Source: Eutreptiella sp. 'Long Island Sound 2002'
Taxonomy: Eukaryota; Euglenozoa; Euglenophyceae; Eutreptiales; Eutreptiaceae
Reading direction: 5' to 3'
DNA: 64,000 bases
Assembly: GCA_964036045.1 (NCBI GenBank)
Contig: OZ038378.1
Coordinates: 62,707,114 to 62,771,113, forward strand
The translations under genes were made by a program, and so were the position numbers. The notes beneath the pieces were generated by a model. It searched no databases, had not been told where the DNA came from, and saw nothing but the letters and a program-made list of their open reading frames with translations. This document shows positions 1 to 11,185 of this stretch, piece by piece. The first letter of the stretch is position 1, and each line of letters opens with the position of its first letter.

Positions 1-1047
1 GGCACCGGTGGCAACCAGCCCGGAGGCACCGGTGGTGGACAGGCCCCGAGCGAGGCCGGCAGTGCGCGCAGTGAGGGCTCGCGGCGCTCTGGACGTTCAG
101 CAGGCGCCGGCAGTGAGGCCAATACCACTGCGGGGCAAGTGGCGCGCGACGTGGTCGTACCCATGCCGTCCCGCGACGACTTGGGCGAGGCCCACACCGA
201 GCCCCCCCTGGACCGGGTCACCGTGGCCGCCAGGCAGCCGGATCCGGCCTGGACCCAGAAGGTGCCGCCCGGGCCCGATGGGCGGCAGCGGCATCTCTGT
301 GCCGTGTGGGACATGGTCTTGGAGTCCCGGGGGGTGCAGGGCACCCTCCGCATCTCTTTCCCCTGCCCCATTGTGGTCACGGGGGGGTCCAACCTGCCCG
401 AGGGGCGGGAGCTGGTGGGCCTGCCTGCCTACAGGCTTGTGAGTAGGAACTTGCGGGTGCAAACCAGGGTGTCGCGGATCGGGGAGGAGGGGATGGTGAC
501 CACGGCTGGGGTCTTTGGATTGAATGTGCTCACGGGTTGGGACAAGCGGAGGCCGGAGTGGGCGGACGTGGCATAGCTTGCCATGCGCGTCCATGTGGGG
601 AGGCAGCGGAAGATAGGGGTGGCTAACGTCATTGACGTCGAGGAGCAGGACGAACCCCCCACCCCCTCGGCCAGCAAGCGGAAAGGCCGCCCCCAAGGGG
701 ACACGGAGCCCGCACCCCCCCTGAAAGCCCCGCGTACGGCCACCCCGGTGGAGCGGGCGGAGCCGGCGGCTAGGCGGGGGCAGAGGGGGGCGGTGCACGA
801 GTGGGTGAAGCAGCAGCGGGCGGGGGCGTGGGAGGCACGCGCCATCAGCGCGGAGGCCGCCAACCGCGACCTCGAGGCCCGTCTGTCCGGGCCCAACGAG
901 GACAGGCGGGGCGCCGAGTCGCGGTTGGCTAACGTCACCAAACAGCATGACCAGCTGGCCACCAAGGTGAAAACTCCGGAGCGCGACCTGGAAACGTTGC
1001 GCAAGGCAAAGCCAAGCACAGGCAGCACTGGCGGGGGAGGGGCTTGA
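1..1047 (+). pseudogene. 3' part of an unrecognised ORF with one in-frame stop
   Basis: The frame is open from the left edge, so the start lies outside the window. A TAG at 574-576 interrupts it, and the same frame continues to a TGA at 1045-1047. The N-terminal visible part is rich in Gly, Ser and Arg. The middle (about 139-570) looks like a globular domain with many Val and Arg. After the stop comes a charged Lys/Arg/Pro stretch, then a probable coiled coil (about 840-1010) rich in Glu, Ala, Leu and Arg. I do not recognise a family. A short coiled-coil-like stretch also begins the ORF at 9882, which may be only compositional. Just downstream is a run of G (about 1074-1086) where frames become confused. 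It may be an accessory gene of a transposon or a decayed gene. Confidence 0.45.
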
Positions 1048-1164
1048 GGGTGCCGAGGCCCCCCCGGGTGATAGGGGGGGGGGGGGCGCAGTGCCGCCGG
1101 TGTCCGGTACCTTCTGACCGGGGCAGAGGCGTGGCATGCGCAGGCCGAGGCATGCGCCGGCTAG

Positions 1165-1410
1165 ATGTCGGCGGTGTCCACTGGCCTGCGGATGGCCATG
1201 ATGGCCAGTTTCCAGCAGGCCGATGTGGACAGCGTGGCCCCCGACGCCCCCAAGGTGAGTGCCGCACTGGAGGATGTGCACCGGCAGTACCCCCCCCACC
1301 GCCTCACGTTGGCGGCCATGGACCCCTCCTTTGTGGAGGCGGTGGCGGAGCAGAACTCCCAGGGCTCCGCTAGCCGGAGCTCTGCTCCAAGGGGGGGGGG
1401 GGGTGCGTAG
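1165..1410 (+). other. short ORF, possible continuation of the preceding gene
   Basis: This is an 81-codon open stretch beginning with ATG directly after an in-frame TAG (1162-1164). It is in the same frame as the ORF at 583-1047 but separated from it by stops and a G run. It contains a plausible helical segment with Ala, Val, Asp and Met, and ends in Gly codons made by a second G run (about 1391-1402). It is most likely the tail of the same decayed gene, with homopolymer length changes hiding the true frame. No function is assigned. The following 300 bases (1411-1735) hold no gene; part of them is AT-rich with repeated TGTACA/TGTATATG-like words. Confidence 0.3.
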
Positions 1411-1735
1411 CTCACCCTTTAACCTCGGGACCACCTGTCCCTTCTAACCTCCACGAATGTTATTTGTACATTTTTGTATATGAATGTATGTACAAATATC
1501 CTCCCCCCCCCCAAGCATGCGCAGTTTGACGGACGTGTGGGGCACTCCCCCCCCACTTTGTGAAATTTTCTGCAACACTGTTTGTATTTTATTCGGGGTA
1601 TGCTATGCCCCCGGACCTGTTACACTGCTCACTGAGTGTCAGCCGGAATGACGACCACTGGACTCGGTGTGTGGTAACCCATGAAGACCATCCTGTGCTT
1701 GCTTTGTGAGGGCCAACAAGGGCAAAAGGATGAGG

Positions 1736-1905
1736 CTTCGGCAGAAATTCTGTGACACTCACGTGAAATTCGTATGAATTCCGCACGAATTTCATACGAA
1801 TTTCACATTGCCTGGATATTCACACACATTCATTCACGTGAAATGCGCACGAAATTCGTCAGAATTTCGTACGAATTCATGTGCATTTCTTCCAATTGCA
1901 TGCGA
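1736..1905. repeat. left palindromic array of the first transposon
   Basis: Several overlapping copies of short palindromes built from CACGTGAAATTCG, CGTACGAATT and close variants occupy this stretch. The same words recur at 3845-3905 and once near 4101, on the other side of the transposase relic at 2008-3732. Bracketing by a private palindromic motif suggests terminal or subterminal repeats of one DNA transposon. I could not fix an exact terminal inverted repeat or target duplication. Confidence 0.5.
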
Positions 1906-2007
1906 ATCACAGTAGAGACCCACAAAATTTAATTGTCTGGGGAAGGGGGATGGTAGAAACCTTGCGATAAATGCGTGCCCCATTCCACACGTCTTGTACC
2001 TCACACC

Positions 2008-3732
2008 ATGCCGCGGCGCGAGGAGGCATTCCATTTGTTAGCGGGTCGTACACAACGGAGGCGCCTACAAGAGCTCCAGCAAGTTGTTACCAAGGAGCTT
2101 GCAGCACCCTACACCGTCAAATACCTTCCCGACACGGGGCAAATCATGCCTACCCCAGAAAGAAGAGTTGTAGTCACCGTGCAGCCTGAGCCCACCATGG
2201 AGGAGAGGTTGATTATGGCCGTGTGGCGGATCCGGTCATTGCACCTCTCTAGGACGGAGTCGCGGTACCTAGTGGGGAGCATGACGTACGGTGTGGTATG
2301 GGACCAGGTGTACGGCATGCTTCGGAAGCTAGCGTTACCGGAGCCCCGGGCGTGCACTGCCTATACGGGAGACGACACCGCCATCAATGGTGCGGCCTGC
2401 TACCTACCTGACAGCATCGCCCACCTGTTCAAGTGTTGACCACCCCCACCCTCGGACATCATGCAGCCCGGAGACCGGCGGCTCCATTGGTTGCCTATTG
2501 CGGTGGACGGTACATCGAGGCATGAGGCCTCGTACGTCCATTGCACGCTATGTGGCACCGCTAGCCCCAACCAACTATCTAGTTGGTGGCTACTAGGGGG
2601 CAGTGAAAAGTGGGAGACCCTCTACGCGGCCTCCAAAGAAATTTGCTTTTGATGACGAGTTCCGCAAGGCCGCAACCGTAAGTTTTAAGGATACGGGAGG
2701 AAACAATGGGCAGTCCCTTTTTTTTTTCTGCGTGCAGATGGTAAAGCACAGGTGCTCATGGCGGGCTGCCAAAACTGGAAGGCAGAATCCCCTGGTGGCA
2801 CCGTGTGTTGCGTTTGCATGCGTAACCGTGCTGTGTGCCTTGCTACCTTTGGCACGGCAAGTGCGATAGACGGCAACTGGGAAGCGGCTGTTGCCATAGG
2901 TGCTATATATAGGACCATTACGAGTGATAGGCGAGTGCCTGATTATGGCCTGCATGGGGTCCTTCGTGTCCTGTTGTGTGGCATCAATGGGACACGGGAC
3001 CTAGTTGTACAATTGACAGGGAAAGCACCGGCCACTATGGCATACACCATGCTGCAAACGGTTCTACATGAGGCACGGCTTGCTGCACGAACTTGCACCC
3101 GTACCTCATTAAATAATGACAAGGCAAACAGCAAGGGGAAGGTGAGGATGGAGTGTGTTGCTGCCATCCATTTCATGCGGAATAGGGGTTGGGAGAAGAT
3201 AATAGATGCTTGCCTACAGCATCCTAGTGTGAGGCAGCATCAGGTAGGGGGAAAAAGTTGGGAGTCGGTGTGCAAAACGTGGTGGGAGAATTTTGCAAGC
3301 ATGTGTGTATACGTGTGGCGTTCCGCATGGTTCTCGGGGCTCGACTCGGGGCGGCTCCGGAACCATAGCATAGCCATGGGCGCTGCCCACAATGAGCTCC
3401 AGTGGGGCAAACTTCTGTGGACGCATTTTTGGATCGACCACATGTACTGTTTTGCAAAGAAGTGGAGAATCTTGTCAAAGTACTCCTGCTTTGCCATGGA
3501 GGGAAGTCACCGGAGGCTGAAGCGCATGTTGCGCAACAGCGGGGGCCTAAGCCTCCTCCGGGGGAGAATAGGGGTGCAAGTGGTTGTGGACAACCACACC
3601 ATTGATGATAGCCTTTGGTTGCATGGTTGGGATGCGACCAAAAGGCCACAACATGGGCAAGGGCCCAGAACGGACATGCAGCACCTTCAGACTCTACAGC
3701 GGCGGTTCCGGTGCCGCAAGAGACGGACATGA
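2008..3732 (+). pseudogene. decayed DDE-type transposase, unassigned family
   Basis: The start is the first ATG (2008) after the palindromic array. The frame is interrupted by TGA at 2437-2439, then continues in the same frame through a Cys-x2-Cys segment (residues HCTLCG, about 2539) to TGA codons at 2650-2655. A 60-bp GT-AG intron (2678-2737) follows. The long 3' part (2752-3732) ends in basic residues. The most conserved-looking block is near 3415-3640: Trp-rich, then FAKKWRILSKYS, then MEGSHRRLKRML, then a Gly/Val-rich tail with DNHTIDD. The Glu of MEGSH is a candidate third catalytic residue. The Trp/Lys/Glu-x2-His/Lys pattern recurs in the second transposase (11186-12825), so the two look distantly related. 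Function as a transposase is inferred from this and from the flanking palindromes. Confidence 0.5.
2678..2737 (+). other. 60-bp spliceosomal intron
   Basis: The donor is GTAAGT and the acceptor follows a pyrimidine tract (run of T, then CTGCGTGCAG). The length is a multiple of three, so the reading frame used downstream is the one used upstream. It shows that this is a eukaryotic gene structure and gives the orientation of the transposase. Confidence 0.7.
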
Positions 3733-3844
3733 GATCACCATACAAACCGAGACCATTGTTGCCTGTGACCGGGGTGCATGCTGGGGGGCCTACTAGGGGT
3801 GTGAGGACAAATCAGGGGGTGCACACCAATAACATTTGTGTAAA

Positions 3845-3905
3845 ATCACGTGAATTCACGTGAAATTCGTACGAAATTCGTGCGAATTTCGTACGAATTC
3901 ACGGC
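3845..3905. repeat. right palindromic array of the first transposon
   Basis: It contains ACGTGAATTCACGTG, CGTACGAAATTCGTGCG and CGTACGAATTCACG, the same palindromic vocabulary as 1736-1905 on the opposite side of the transposase relic. It probably marks the right end of that element; another isolated copy lies near 4101. Confidence 0.5.
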
Positions 3906-6282
3906 TGTGAATCGGCTACAGGCTTGCCGGGTTGCGGCACCTCTCGTTTTGGGCACGGTTCGGACATGATGGATGCTTTTGGGTCGGGACTTTCATTGGA
4001 TGATGCGTAACAAAGCAGGGGGAGGAAGTTTGGCCCCTCAAATCCCTTGGAATGAACCAAGACTGTGGCATTTTCCCCCAAAAACCTCAAAATTTGGGTT
4101 AATTCACGTGAAATGCACGCAATTATTCAAACGGCCACTTAACGACCGTTCAGGAAGGGTATATGTACGGGTCCATTATGGAAGTATTTGCAGATGTGGT
4201 GGCACCGCTGACGTTGACAATGGCGCAAGCTTTGGAGTCCAATGGCCACGGCGAGCTGTGGTGCCAAATCTTCGCGGCACTTGTCGGGAACCGGAACCAC
4301 TGGCATCGATAAAGCCAAAATAAAAGGCTGCAGAAATAGAGCTTGTAACCAGACCCGGGCCGTTACCGCAGGCATAACCGCGCCATGTAACCAGGTTACC
4401 TCATTTATCACCATTTGTGCCAGGAAGCCTCTAGGTGTGGTAACAAGTGGGCACAGAAAGGCACAAAAAGGCCATGAAAATGCAGAGCGCATGTAGTTCA
4501 AGGTGTAATTGTTGTGTAACCGCACGTTACCCAACTCCGGCAAGTCAAAAAATCCTTGTATACCCTAACTTCGAAAAAGTGACCCAATACCCAAAAATTG
4601 ACCCCATTACCCCGGTAGATAAAGGAATATTGAAGTGCAATAGTAACCAATATGGGTTGACACTAACTTGTACTCCATGTGGGGTCGTGGAGTGACACCC
4701 CCAGAGATGGTGTGCAGCACCCCAACACCGCCTCATAGTGTGCCACCCAAGCACTAAAGCACCACAAAGTGCTGTGAGACCACTCCACGATGCATGTGAA
4801 CAATTAATGTGTATTTCTCTGCTTCTAGCAACAAAAGTTGGAGCAAAAGTTGGTCACTCCAACATTTTACCACACCAAATTGCCACCCTTGATAACCGGC
4901 AACCAACAAATGCTAGAATTACAACACATCCCCAAGTCAGCCTCGTGTTGTGAACATCAAAAGCACTCAGAAACATGTTGAATGACCATGACTCACCTTG
5001 TGGAGTCAGGTGCAAGCCACATTTTGGTGGCAAAAGCAAACAATCTTCACCATTGCACATCTCCCTCCCAACCAACATGTGCACAACTTGTGCAAACACC
5101 CCAGCGGGGGAACAGCCAACTTGTGACCTATGGAAAGGGACCCTAACCGTGAGTTAATCCCATAAAACTTACGTCACCCTGTGGCCACACACCCAAAAAC
5201 AAACTTCTAAACTCGAAAGATGGGGCATGTCCAGATCCAACGCATCATGTCTCAAGGACATGGCATGTCCAGTGCACATGACCAATGACCAAAGTTTCAC
5301 TTCAAGGGAACAAACCCCCAACCAGGGAACGTTTCACATCACGCAACGTTACCCAGGTAACACCAGGCCTTGAGCCTCTACCCCCCCATCTCCTTATTAC
5401 TCAAAAACGGGCGGCAACCATGCAAAAATACGTGGCACCGGGTAACACATTGTTACTCGACGGATGCTTGGACCACCCCCCCCCCTATTTTACCCGAGTA
5501 AGAAAAGATGCCGTGAAACATTCCCCAAGTACAACATAGGACCAACCCAAAGACAATTCAAACGTTTCGACAGGACTAGACGGATGCAAGCTGTCCAATG
5601 CAAAAAACACCACTTCGAACGCAAACAGTGGCACAAAGTTATTCAAATGCGTCTACAAACAACTCCAGGTTAGTGGGGTTGGGGTCAAAAGTTGTCCTCT
5701 AAGTGTCTAAAACTTTGACCAAATTACACGAAATCCTGGCGTCTTCCTAGCGTCTCAAGCTTTCATCTGCCTAAAATTTCGAAGAAAATCTGAAAGCTGT
5801 GCGCGTCGCGCTTCAGTCCAAGTTAGCGGGGTTTCCCCTTACAAAAAATTTTACTGTAAGGTCGTCGAGGCATGGCCTCCACCATCTTCGGCCCTTTTCG
5901 GCAAAAGCCCACCTTCGGTTTTTTTGGGGAAGGTCACCAAAGCCCACCTTCGGCTATTTGGGGGAAGGTCTTAGTGAGTCAAACCCTAAGGAGGGAGCAT
6001 AACCTTAACCAACCTAAACCGAAAGCCTCTCAATAAAAATTTTCTTTCGCGCCTTCGGCGCATGGGAAGGAAGACATACACAATGACAAACAAAGGCCAT
6101 TGCAAAATGGGCAAAGTAGGTCAATGGCATCCATGTGATGAAGTACACCATTGTTGGAACATACAACATACAGCTTACCTAGGCGCCACTACTGGTATTG
6201 GTTCGGCATCCTGCCAAGCTCCTCGGATGTTTGCATCAGCACTTTGATGGTATGAACCTCCTCCGTTGTCCACGCCCTCTGG
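3906..6282. other. no gene recognised
   Basis: I see only short ORFs without recognisable domains. There are local C runs (for example near 5476-5486) and a short repeated block with CCCACCTTCGG (about 5908-5955). A decayed element may be hidden here, but nothing supports a call. Confidence 0.5.
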
Positions 6283-7880
6283 TTACCAAGGGCGTGGTAG
6301 TGGGGAAGCTGTAGGTTGGTAGTAGTGAGTGTCAAGTGAGTGAATGAATGCCCTTTGGGTTTGGTCACGGATAAGCACACGTGCATTCACCTGTGCTTGT
6401 GCATGTTGTATGTATGCGTGTGCTGGCCATGGCTGTGGGGGTGCTTGTGCTTGTGGTACAAGTAGTGGTGCTTGTGGTGGTGCTTGTGGTGGTGCTTGTG
6501 GTGGTGCTTGTGGTGGTGCTTGTGGTGGTGCTTGTGGTGGTGCTTGTGGTTGTGTAGGACCTTGTGTTGCTGTAGAGGATGATGCCCTATCCTCAACTGC
6601 CTCCTGAACTGGAACCTCCACATCCTGGTCGGGGCTAGGGTTGCGGTTAGGCGGTTCTCCCTCCGGTCCGTCATCCTGAGGAATCCAGCTGCTTCGCTTG
6701 GCAGCGTCCTTAAATTTACGCAATTGTGCATTGGTCCTATAGAGGATTTGGTCCTCATCCACGTGCCTTTGCCACTCGGTATGCATCGCAACAAAAGGCT
6801 GTTGCCGCTTCAAGTACTTATTATACAAATTTACCCACAACTTGCCCTCTGCCTTGGTAAACGCGCCAGGTTTGGGGCTACTACCAACCGCACGCAAAAA
6901 ATCATTTTGGTTGTCAACCAACCGTGCCCCTTATTCAATTGTGACACACTTTGGCTTTGCTTTGTCTTTTGCGACTTCCTGAAGATGCCGGCAAAAGGGG
7001 ATTTCCTAGCACGGTCTACCAAGGATTGGGGTCGTGAGGGTTGCCCTTCACGTGCGGGGTAGCTGGAGACCGCAGTATCGACCGACGGTGTATCGGGGAC
7101 CATGGGGTCTGGGATGCCTATTGGTGACTGCGACTTCACGTCCTCCTTATCAATCTCTTCAACCTCCTCAAGGGTCAGAAGGGAGTCAAGGGCATCATCA
7201 TCCGGGCTCAGGTCAACCACTGCGGGTTCAGGGTCAGGGTTTGGCCTAAGGGGGGGGGGGGGGCATCCGGCTCAACCACCACCACGTCAGGTCCCCGCTT
7301 CGTCTGCTTTCCCGGCCTTCCCCCCTTGGGTGCATACTGCCGAAGCCAATCGGCTGTCGTCCACCACAGAAGGGGGGGGGTCATATCCACCAACCTGGTG
7401 GATGTCCCCCTCCCTGTGCATTTCTGCCACACTTCCCTCCCCGTATACTCCCCCTCCCACAAAAAACACACCCTCAAAAGGAAATAAGAGTTCCTTTGGG
7501 GGGGGGTCGCTCATCCCAAACAAACACAAAAAAGCCGCAACCGTTTCCCCCTCTGCGGCATTCGGCCACTTGGCCGTTTCCCCCCCAACCCACACATAGG
7601 AGGGGAGGGTGAGGTTGGTCTTCCTCTCCACCCCCCCCTCCTTCTCGGTGATGGCGACCTGCCGGTACCATCCCGTCCCCCCCATCCTGCAGGCCTCATC
7701 CCCAGGCTCCCCCCACCGCCACGACGCCCCCTCCGGCAGCCTCTTCTCCCCCTCCAGCTCCACACGGGCCGCAACCGGCTTGGCGGGCCGTGCCCTTGCT
7801 GCTTCTGCTGCTCCTCCTGCTGCCTCGGCTGCCTGGGCGTCGTCCTTGACGAAGAGACGGGGCAGTTGCATGATGGTAGC
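6283..7880 (-). pseudogene. downstream exon(s) of an unknown minus-strand gene, frameshifted
   Basis: Reading right to left, the exon begins at 7880 just after a strong splice acceptor and runs in phase from the upstream exon. The frame is open to 7287, then the protein-like reading moves to other frames at C/G runs near 7499-7507, 7371-7378 and 7248-7261, and again near 6921. The order of segments is: an Ala/Glu-rich start with LPRLFVKDD; a segment with WYRQVAITEKEGG; a segment with WLRQYAPKGGRPGKQ; an acidic segment with SLLTLEEVEEIDKED; a segment with KLWVNLYNKYLKRQ; and a Pro/Gln repeat. No known family is recognised. It shares the TTATCGCG arrays of the neighbouring transposon genes, so it is probably an accessory gene of the same element or of a related one. 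Confidence 0.45.
6465..6550 (-). repeat. 12-bp coding minisatellite (Gln-Ala-Pro-Pro repeats)
   Basis: A perfect 12-bp unit (GGTGGTGCTTGT on the plus strand) repeats about seven times. On the minus strand it encodes the tetrapeptide QAPP inside the open frame 6283-6921. It is a coding minisatellite; the unit has no spacers, so it is not a CRISPR. Confidence 0.8.
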
Positions 7881-8110
7881 CTGAAAAAAACAAAAGAAAC
7901 AAAAAAAAAACACGCGATAACCCCCGCGATAACTAGGTTATCGCGCGATAACCCCCGCGATAACCCCCCGCGATAACCCCGCGGTAACTAGTTAGAACGC
8001 GATAACCTAGCGCGATAACTAGTTAGAGCACCTAGTTGGAACGCGATAACCTAGCGCCATAACTAGTTAGAGCAGGGGTTAGAGCAGGGTGTTGTGGGAA
8101 GTTTTCACAC
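7881..8110 (-). other. 230-bp intron made of TTATCGCG palindromes
   Basis: On the minus strand the donor is CACCAG/GTGTGAAAAC and the acceptor is a T-rich tract ending TTTTTTTTCAG. Between them lie repeated palindromes such as TTATCGCGCGATAA and CTAACTAGTTAG. The phase is kept: the codon CAG ends the upstream exon and GCT opens the next. The same repeats occur between and beside the genes at 10.9, 12.9 and 13.9 kb. Confidence 0.65.
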
Positions 8111-9650
8111 CTGGTGACATGGGGACATGCCTTGGCCCTCCTTCTTGGCGTCGTCCAGCACCAGGTTCATCCTCCGAAGCCACACGAAGTCCGTGACGGC
8201 CGCAGATTCCCCACCTGCCACCACTCCACCACCTGGGCCACCCCCTCCACCTCAGGGGCCACCCTTGCCACTCCCCGGCCCATACAACCCCCTCCTCACC
8301 ACCAAAATGCACCCCGGCGGCACCTCAATCCCAACATGCCCTTGCAGGGAGGGCCAGGGCAGTGCCTCCCCATGGCACACCTTGGCCAAGGGGCACTGAT
8401 TGGGGTGGCCTGCGACCCCCCCCGCCTCCTCATTAGTGAGGGGGGCAATCACCTCCCTCCCATTCCCCCACCCCGACAACAAAAAATGCCCGGTGGTTGT
8501 TCCCAACGGGAGCAAGCACTGAGCAGATTGCTCAATGCTGACCCCATTGGGGTCCACCACCACCACCTCCTCCTCCCCCCCCTCCACCTCCTCCCCCTCC
8601 TGGCATGGCACAAAAAGGCCATCTTTGTGGGCGGTGCACAAAATCAGCCGATTGCATCCGTAGCAATTGGCTACCACCTTCCCCCTACACCTAACCGCCC
8701 CATCACACTGGATTGTCTTGGCCACCCGGCCACCAGGTGCCCCCAGCTGGGGCCTTTTAATGGACTGCGTCACGTGCAGGTTGGGGAATCGAAGATTCCC
8801 CCCCTGGGTAAGCTCAATGGCAAAAAATGCCATGAGGCGGGGGTCCCTCACTGTAACCCCCGTGGGGGAGGCCTTGGGAATCCTCGACCCCCGGTGGACA
8901 TCAAGGACATTAAAAAAAAAGGCAGTGCCCCTGTTGAATGGCACAGCCCTCTCCACCCAAGGGTCAGGGAACCCCGAACTACTGGAGGGCACAAAAAGAA
9001 AATGTGACCCATCCTCCTCCTCATGATTATGGGTTAGCATAATAAGGCAATTGACAATCAATGTGCCTTCAGGAATGGTGTAGGGGGGGGCGTCGCGATG
9101 GAGGTGCTAGGGGGGGTGGTCATAGCTCGAAATTTCGGCCATGTCAAGGATGGTGCAGCTCCATCCAACCCCCCCCACCACAGTCTTCTTCACCGTCTCA
9201 AGCACACGATCTGCCACCCTTTTGAGGACTGGCAGATCATGGAGCTTGTGGGGGTTGTGCTTGTGGTGGTTGGCACCCCCATAGTTGCCATACAATGTGC
9301 GGCGGGTCCCAGAATCTTGGGGCCTGCCGACAATGGGGGGGTTCTCATTGAAAATGGGTGCTTTCTCTGAGAGAGGCACCCTATCCAAATCATCGGAAAG
9401 ACTTTGCAGCTGAATGTCACTCAAAAAATCGTGTTCCAGGAAGTGGTTGACCACCAGCTTTCCCCCCACGGTGAGCACAAGGTCATTGGGGTCCCTATTA
9501 AAGGCTCCCAAGGGCTCGGCGGCAACCACCTCCTCCGCCTCCCCAATAAGGGGGGGTGTTGCCCCAAATGGAAAAAGAATCACCCCGTGCCCCGAAAATA
9601 TGTTGGGAGTGGTGACCCCATACCACTCACGCTCCCACTCCCTTGTGGGG
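8111..9650 (-). pseudogene. upstream exon of the unknown minus-strand gene
   Basis: One frame is readable from about 9650 down to 8252 with a single in-frame TAG (9107-9109). A frame change near C runs at 8240-8250 then leads to a protein-like end (segment TDFVWLRRMNLVLDD) that joins the next exon in phase at the donor 8110. Recognisable features are a segment with GGKLVVNHFLEHDFLSD, a Cys pair in NCYGCNRLILC, and an acidic stretch. The Cys and His could form a zinc site, but no family is recognised. At its 5' side the frame runs into the inverted repeat at 9654. The exon at 13234-13835 could be its original upstream part, separated by the insertion of the dioxygenase/transposase unit. Confidence 0.45.
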
Positions 9651-9653
9651 CAT

Positions 9654-9878
9654 GGGATGCAGCGTTCTAGGGCGTGGTGCGGACCCCCCCCAATTTTGGG
9701 TGTTGTTAATATGGTTGGAACCCGGAATTTCACATGTTACATGGGTGCACTATGATGCAACAATGTGCCTTCCATGTTTCGTTTGCTCGATATTCCCCGT
9801 TTTGCACTTTTTGCGATTTGATCTTTTTGTGCTCTAACTAGTTAGAACGGGGTTAGAACGGGGTTAGAGCACTAGTTA
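9654..9878 (+). repeat. left 225-bp inverted repeat
   Basis: It begins with GGGATGCAGCGTTCTAGGGC and ends with tandem GTTAGAACGGG words, followed by the palindromes TAACTAGTTA and ACTAGTTATC. The reverse complement of 13970-14194 matches it with only about five differences by eye. Its outer 35-40 bp also match 13190-13233 (reverse complement). It probably represents a transposon end. No clear target duplication is seen. Confidence 0.7.
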
Positions 9879-9881
9879 TCG

Positions 9882-10688
9882 ATGGAGGGGCAGCGGAGGA
9901 GGGGGGATGACCTCCAGCAGCGCTTGGGGGTGGCTGAGGCGCAGGTGCGCAGCCTCACCTCCACCCTTAGTGCCTCCTTCACCGCCCAGCAGGGGCTGGC
10001 GCCGCAAGGGGTGCAGAGTCAGGGTAGCGGGAGTAGGAGTGGGAGTCAATGACTCGTGGGTTTGCTAAGGAGGTTGCCCAAGGGCATTTTTCGTGGGGAG
10101 GAGCGATATGGGGCCCAAGTGGACATGTGCCACTTCGGCCTCGTGGGAAGTGGAAACCCCAACCCCTCTAATTTTAGGGCGACCCACATGGCCGCTGCTA
10201 CCCTCAGGCCTGCCCTCACCCCCTTGGTTGCAGACCTCAATGGGTATTGCACCTCCAATGCTCCACCATGGTTCACATGGTGTAGCATCCAAGTTGTTCG
10301 CCCCCAAGGGACGGACACCATGGGCCTCCACTACCATTTGCGGGATGGGGCGCCCATGGCGCTTATTGTGTGTGTGGGGTCTTTCACGGGGGGTGAGTTT
10401 TGGATGGAGAGTGGTGGCTTGCTGAATCCCTCCATGAGGGAAAAAAAGCGGCACACCCGTGTGTGCGAGGGTAGGGCGGTGGAGGGTGGGGCATGCACCG
10501 CCACCCCCCAAGCCCCGGTCTTGTTCAACACCAGGGCACTACACGCTCCATTGCCATGGGAGGGCGAGCGATGGAGCGTGATTTTTTATAGTGCGGGGGG
10601 GGTTCTGCACTGCACGCCTCTGTGGCGGCAGCAGCTGGTGTCCATGGGTTTTAGGGTGCCCAATGCTTGCTCTAACCCCTCCAGCTAG
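9882..10688 (+). pseudogene. TET/JBP-like 2-oxoglutarate/Fe(II) dioxygenase, one in-frame stop
   Basis: The start is the ATG at 9882. A TGA at 10050-10052 divides a short coiled-coil-like leader (56 codons) from the catalytic part in the same frame. The C-terminal part shows a pattern I associate with transposon-linked TET/JBP-type oxygenases. It has a strand before LHYHLRDG, then ALIVCVGSFTGGEFWMESGG, and near the end ALHAPLPWEGERWSVIFYS with a distal His and the 2-oxoglutarate-binding Arg. The usual His-x-Asp is not clean: the place reads HYH followed by LRD, so iron binding is uncertain. In basidiomycete KDZ transposons, TET/JBP genes sit beside the transposase; here the next plus-strand gene is a transposase. 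Predicted role: oxidation of methylated bases in DNA, by family inference. It could be another dioxygenase of the same fold. Confidence 0.5.
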
Positions 10689-10939
10689 TGTAATTTGTGA
10701 TTCGATTGTTGTTCATTGTTTCTATTTTTTCTGCTTTGGTGGGATGCCCACCATGGTTCGTCATTGTGTACTCTTTCAGCTGAGGAGGGGCAACTAGCTT
10801 TTGACATTTGGCATTTGACTAATTTGAATTTGTGATTGTGCCCCGTGCCTGCACATTGCTGACATCTCCAAGGTTTCCTGGGTGCAAAATCAACGTTTGT
10901 GAAGGTTTTAGGCTGCCCAACGCTTGCTCTAACCCCTCC

Positions 10940-11130
10940 AGTTAGTGCGCACTAACCCCGGCTCTAACTAGTTATCGCGGGGGTTATCGCGCGATAACTG
11001 GGTGCTCTAACTAGTTATCGCGGGGGGTTATCGCGCTCTAACTAGTTATCGCGGGGGGTTATTGCGGGGGTTATCGCGCGATAACCTAGTTATCGCGGGG
11101 GTTATCGCGTGGGTTATCGCGTGTGTTTTT
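10940..11130. repeat. TTATCGCG / CTAACTAGTTAG palindrome array
   Basis: Multiple copies of GTTATCGCGGGGG, TTATCGCGCGATAA and CTCTAACTAGTTA lie between the dioxygenase and transposase ORFs. A good acceptor-like sequence (CTCATTTCGTGCCCAG at about 11155-11170) follows just before the transposase ATG, so the array may lie in an intron of the leader. The preceding 10689-10939 shows no gene. Confidence 0.7.
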
Positions 11131-11185
11131 TGGGCCCTTGCTTCAAAACCCGCCCTCATTTCGTGCCCAGGTCCTCTTATTCTTC

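Noticed and set aside
97-1434. 445-codon minus-strand ORF opposite the first gene
   Set aside because: It is antisense to a GC-rich frame, begins without ATG support and is full of Pro, Gly and Arg as expected of a shadow frame.
6465-6550. Regularly repeated unit that could suggest a CRISPR array
   Set aside because: The 12-bp unit is perfectly tandem without spacers and lies in an open frame; the DNA is eukaryotic.
10053-10688. Calling the dioxygenase a confirmed TET enzyme
   Set aside because: The His-x-Asp iron motif is not clean and no profile search could be run, so only a TET/JBP-like call is made.
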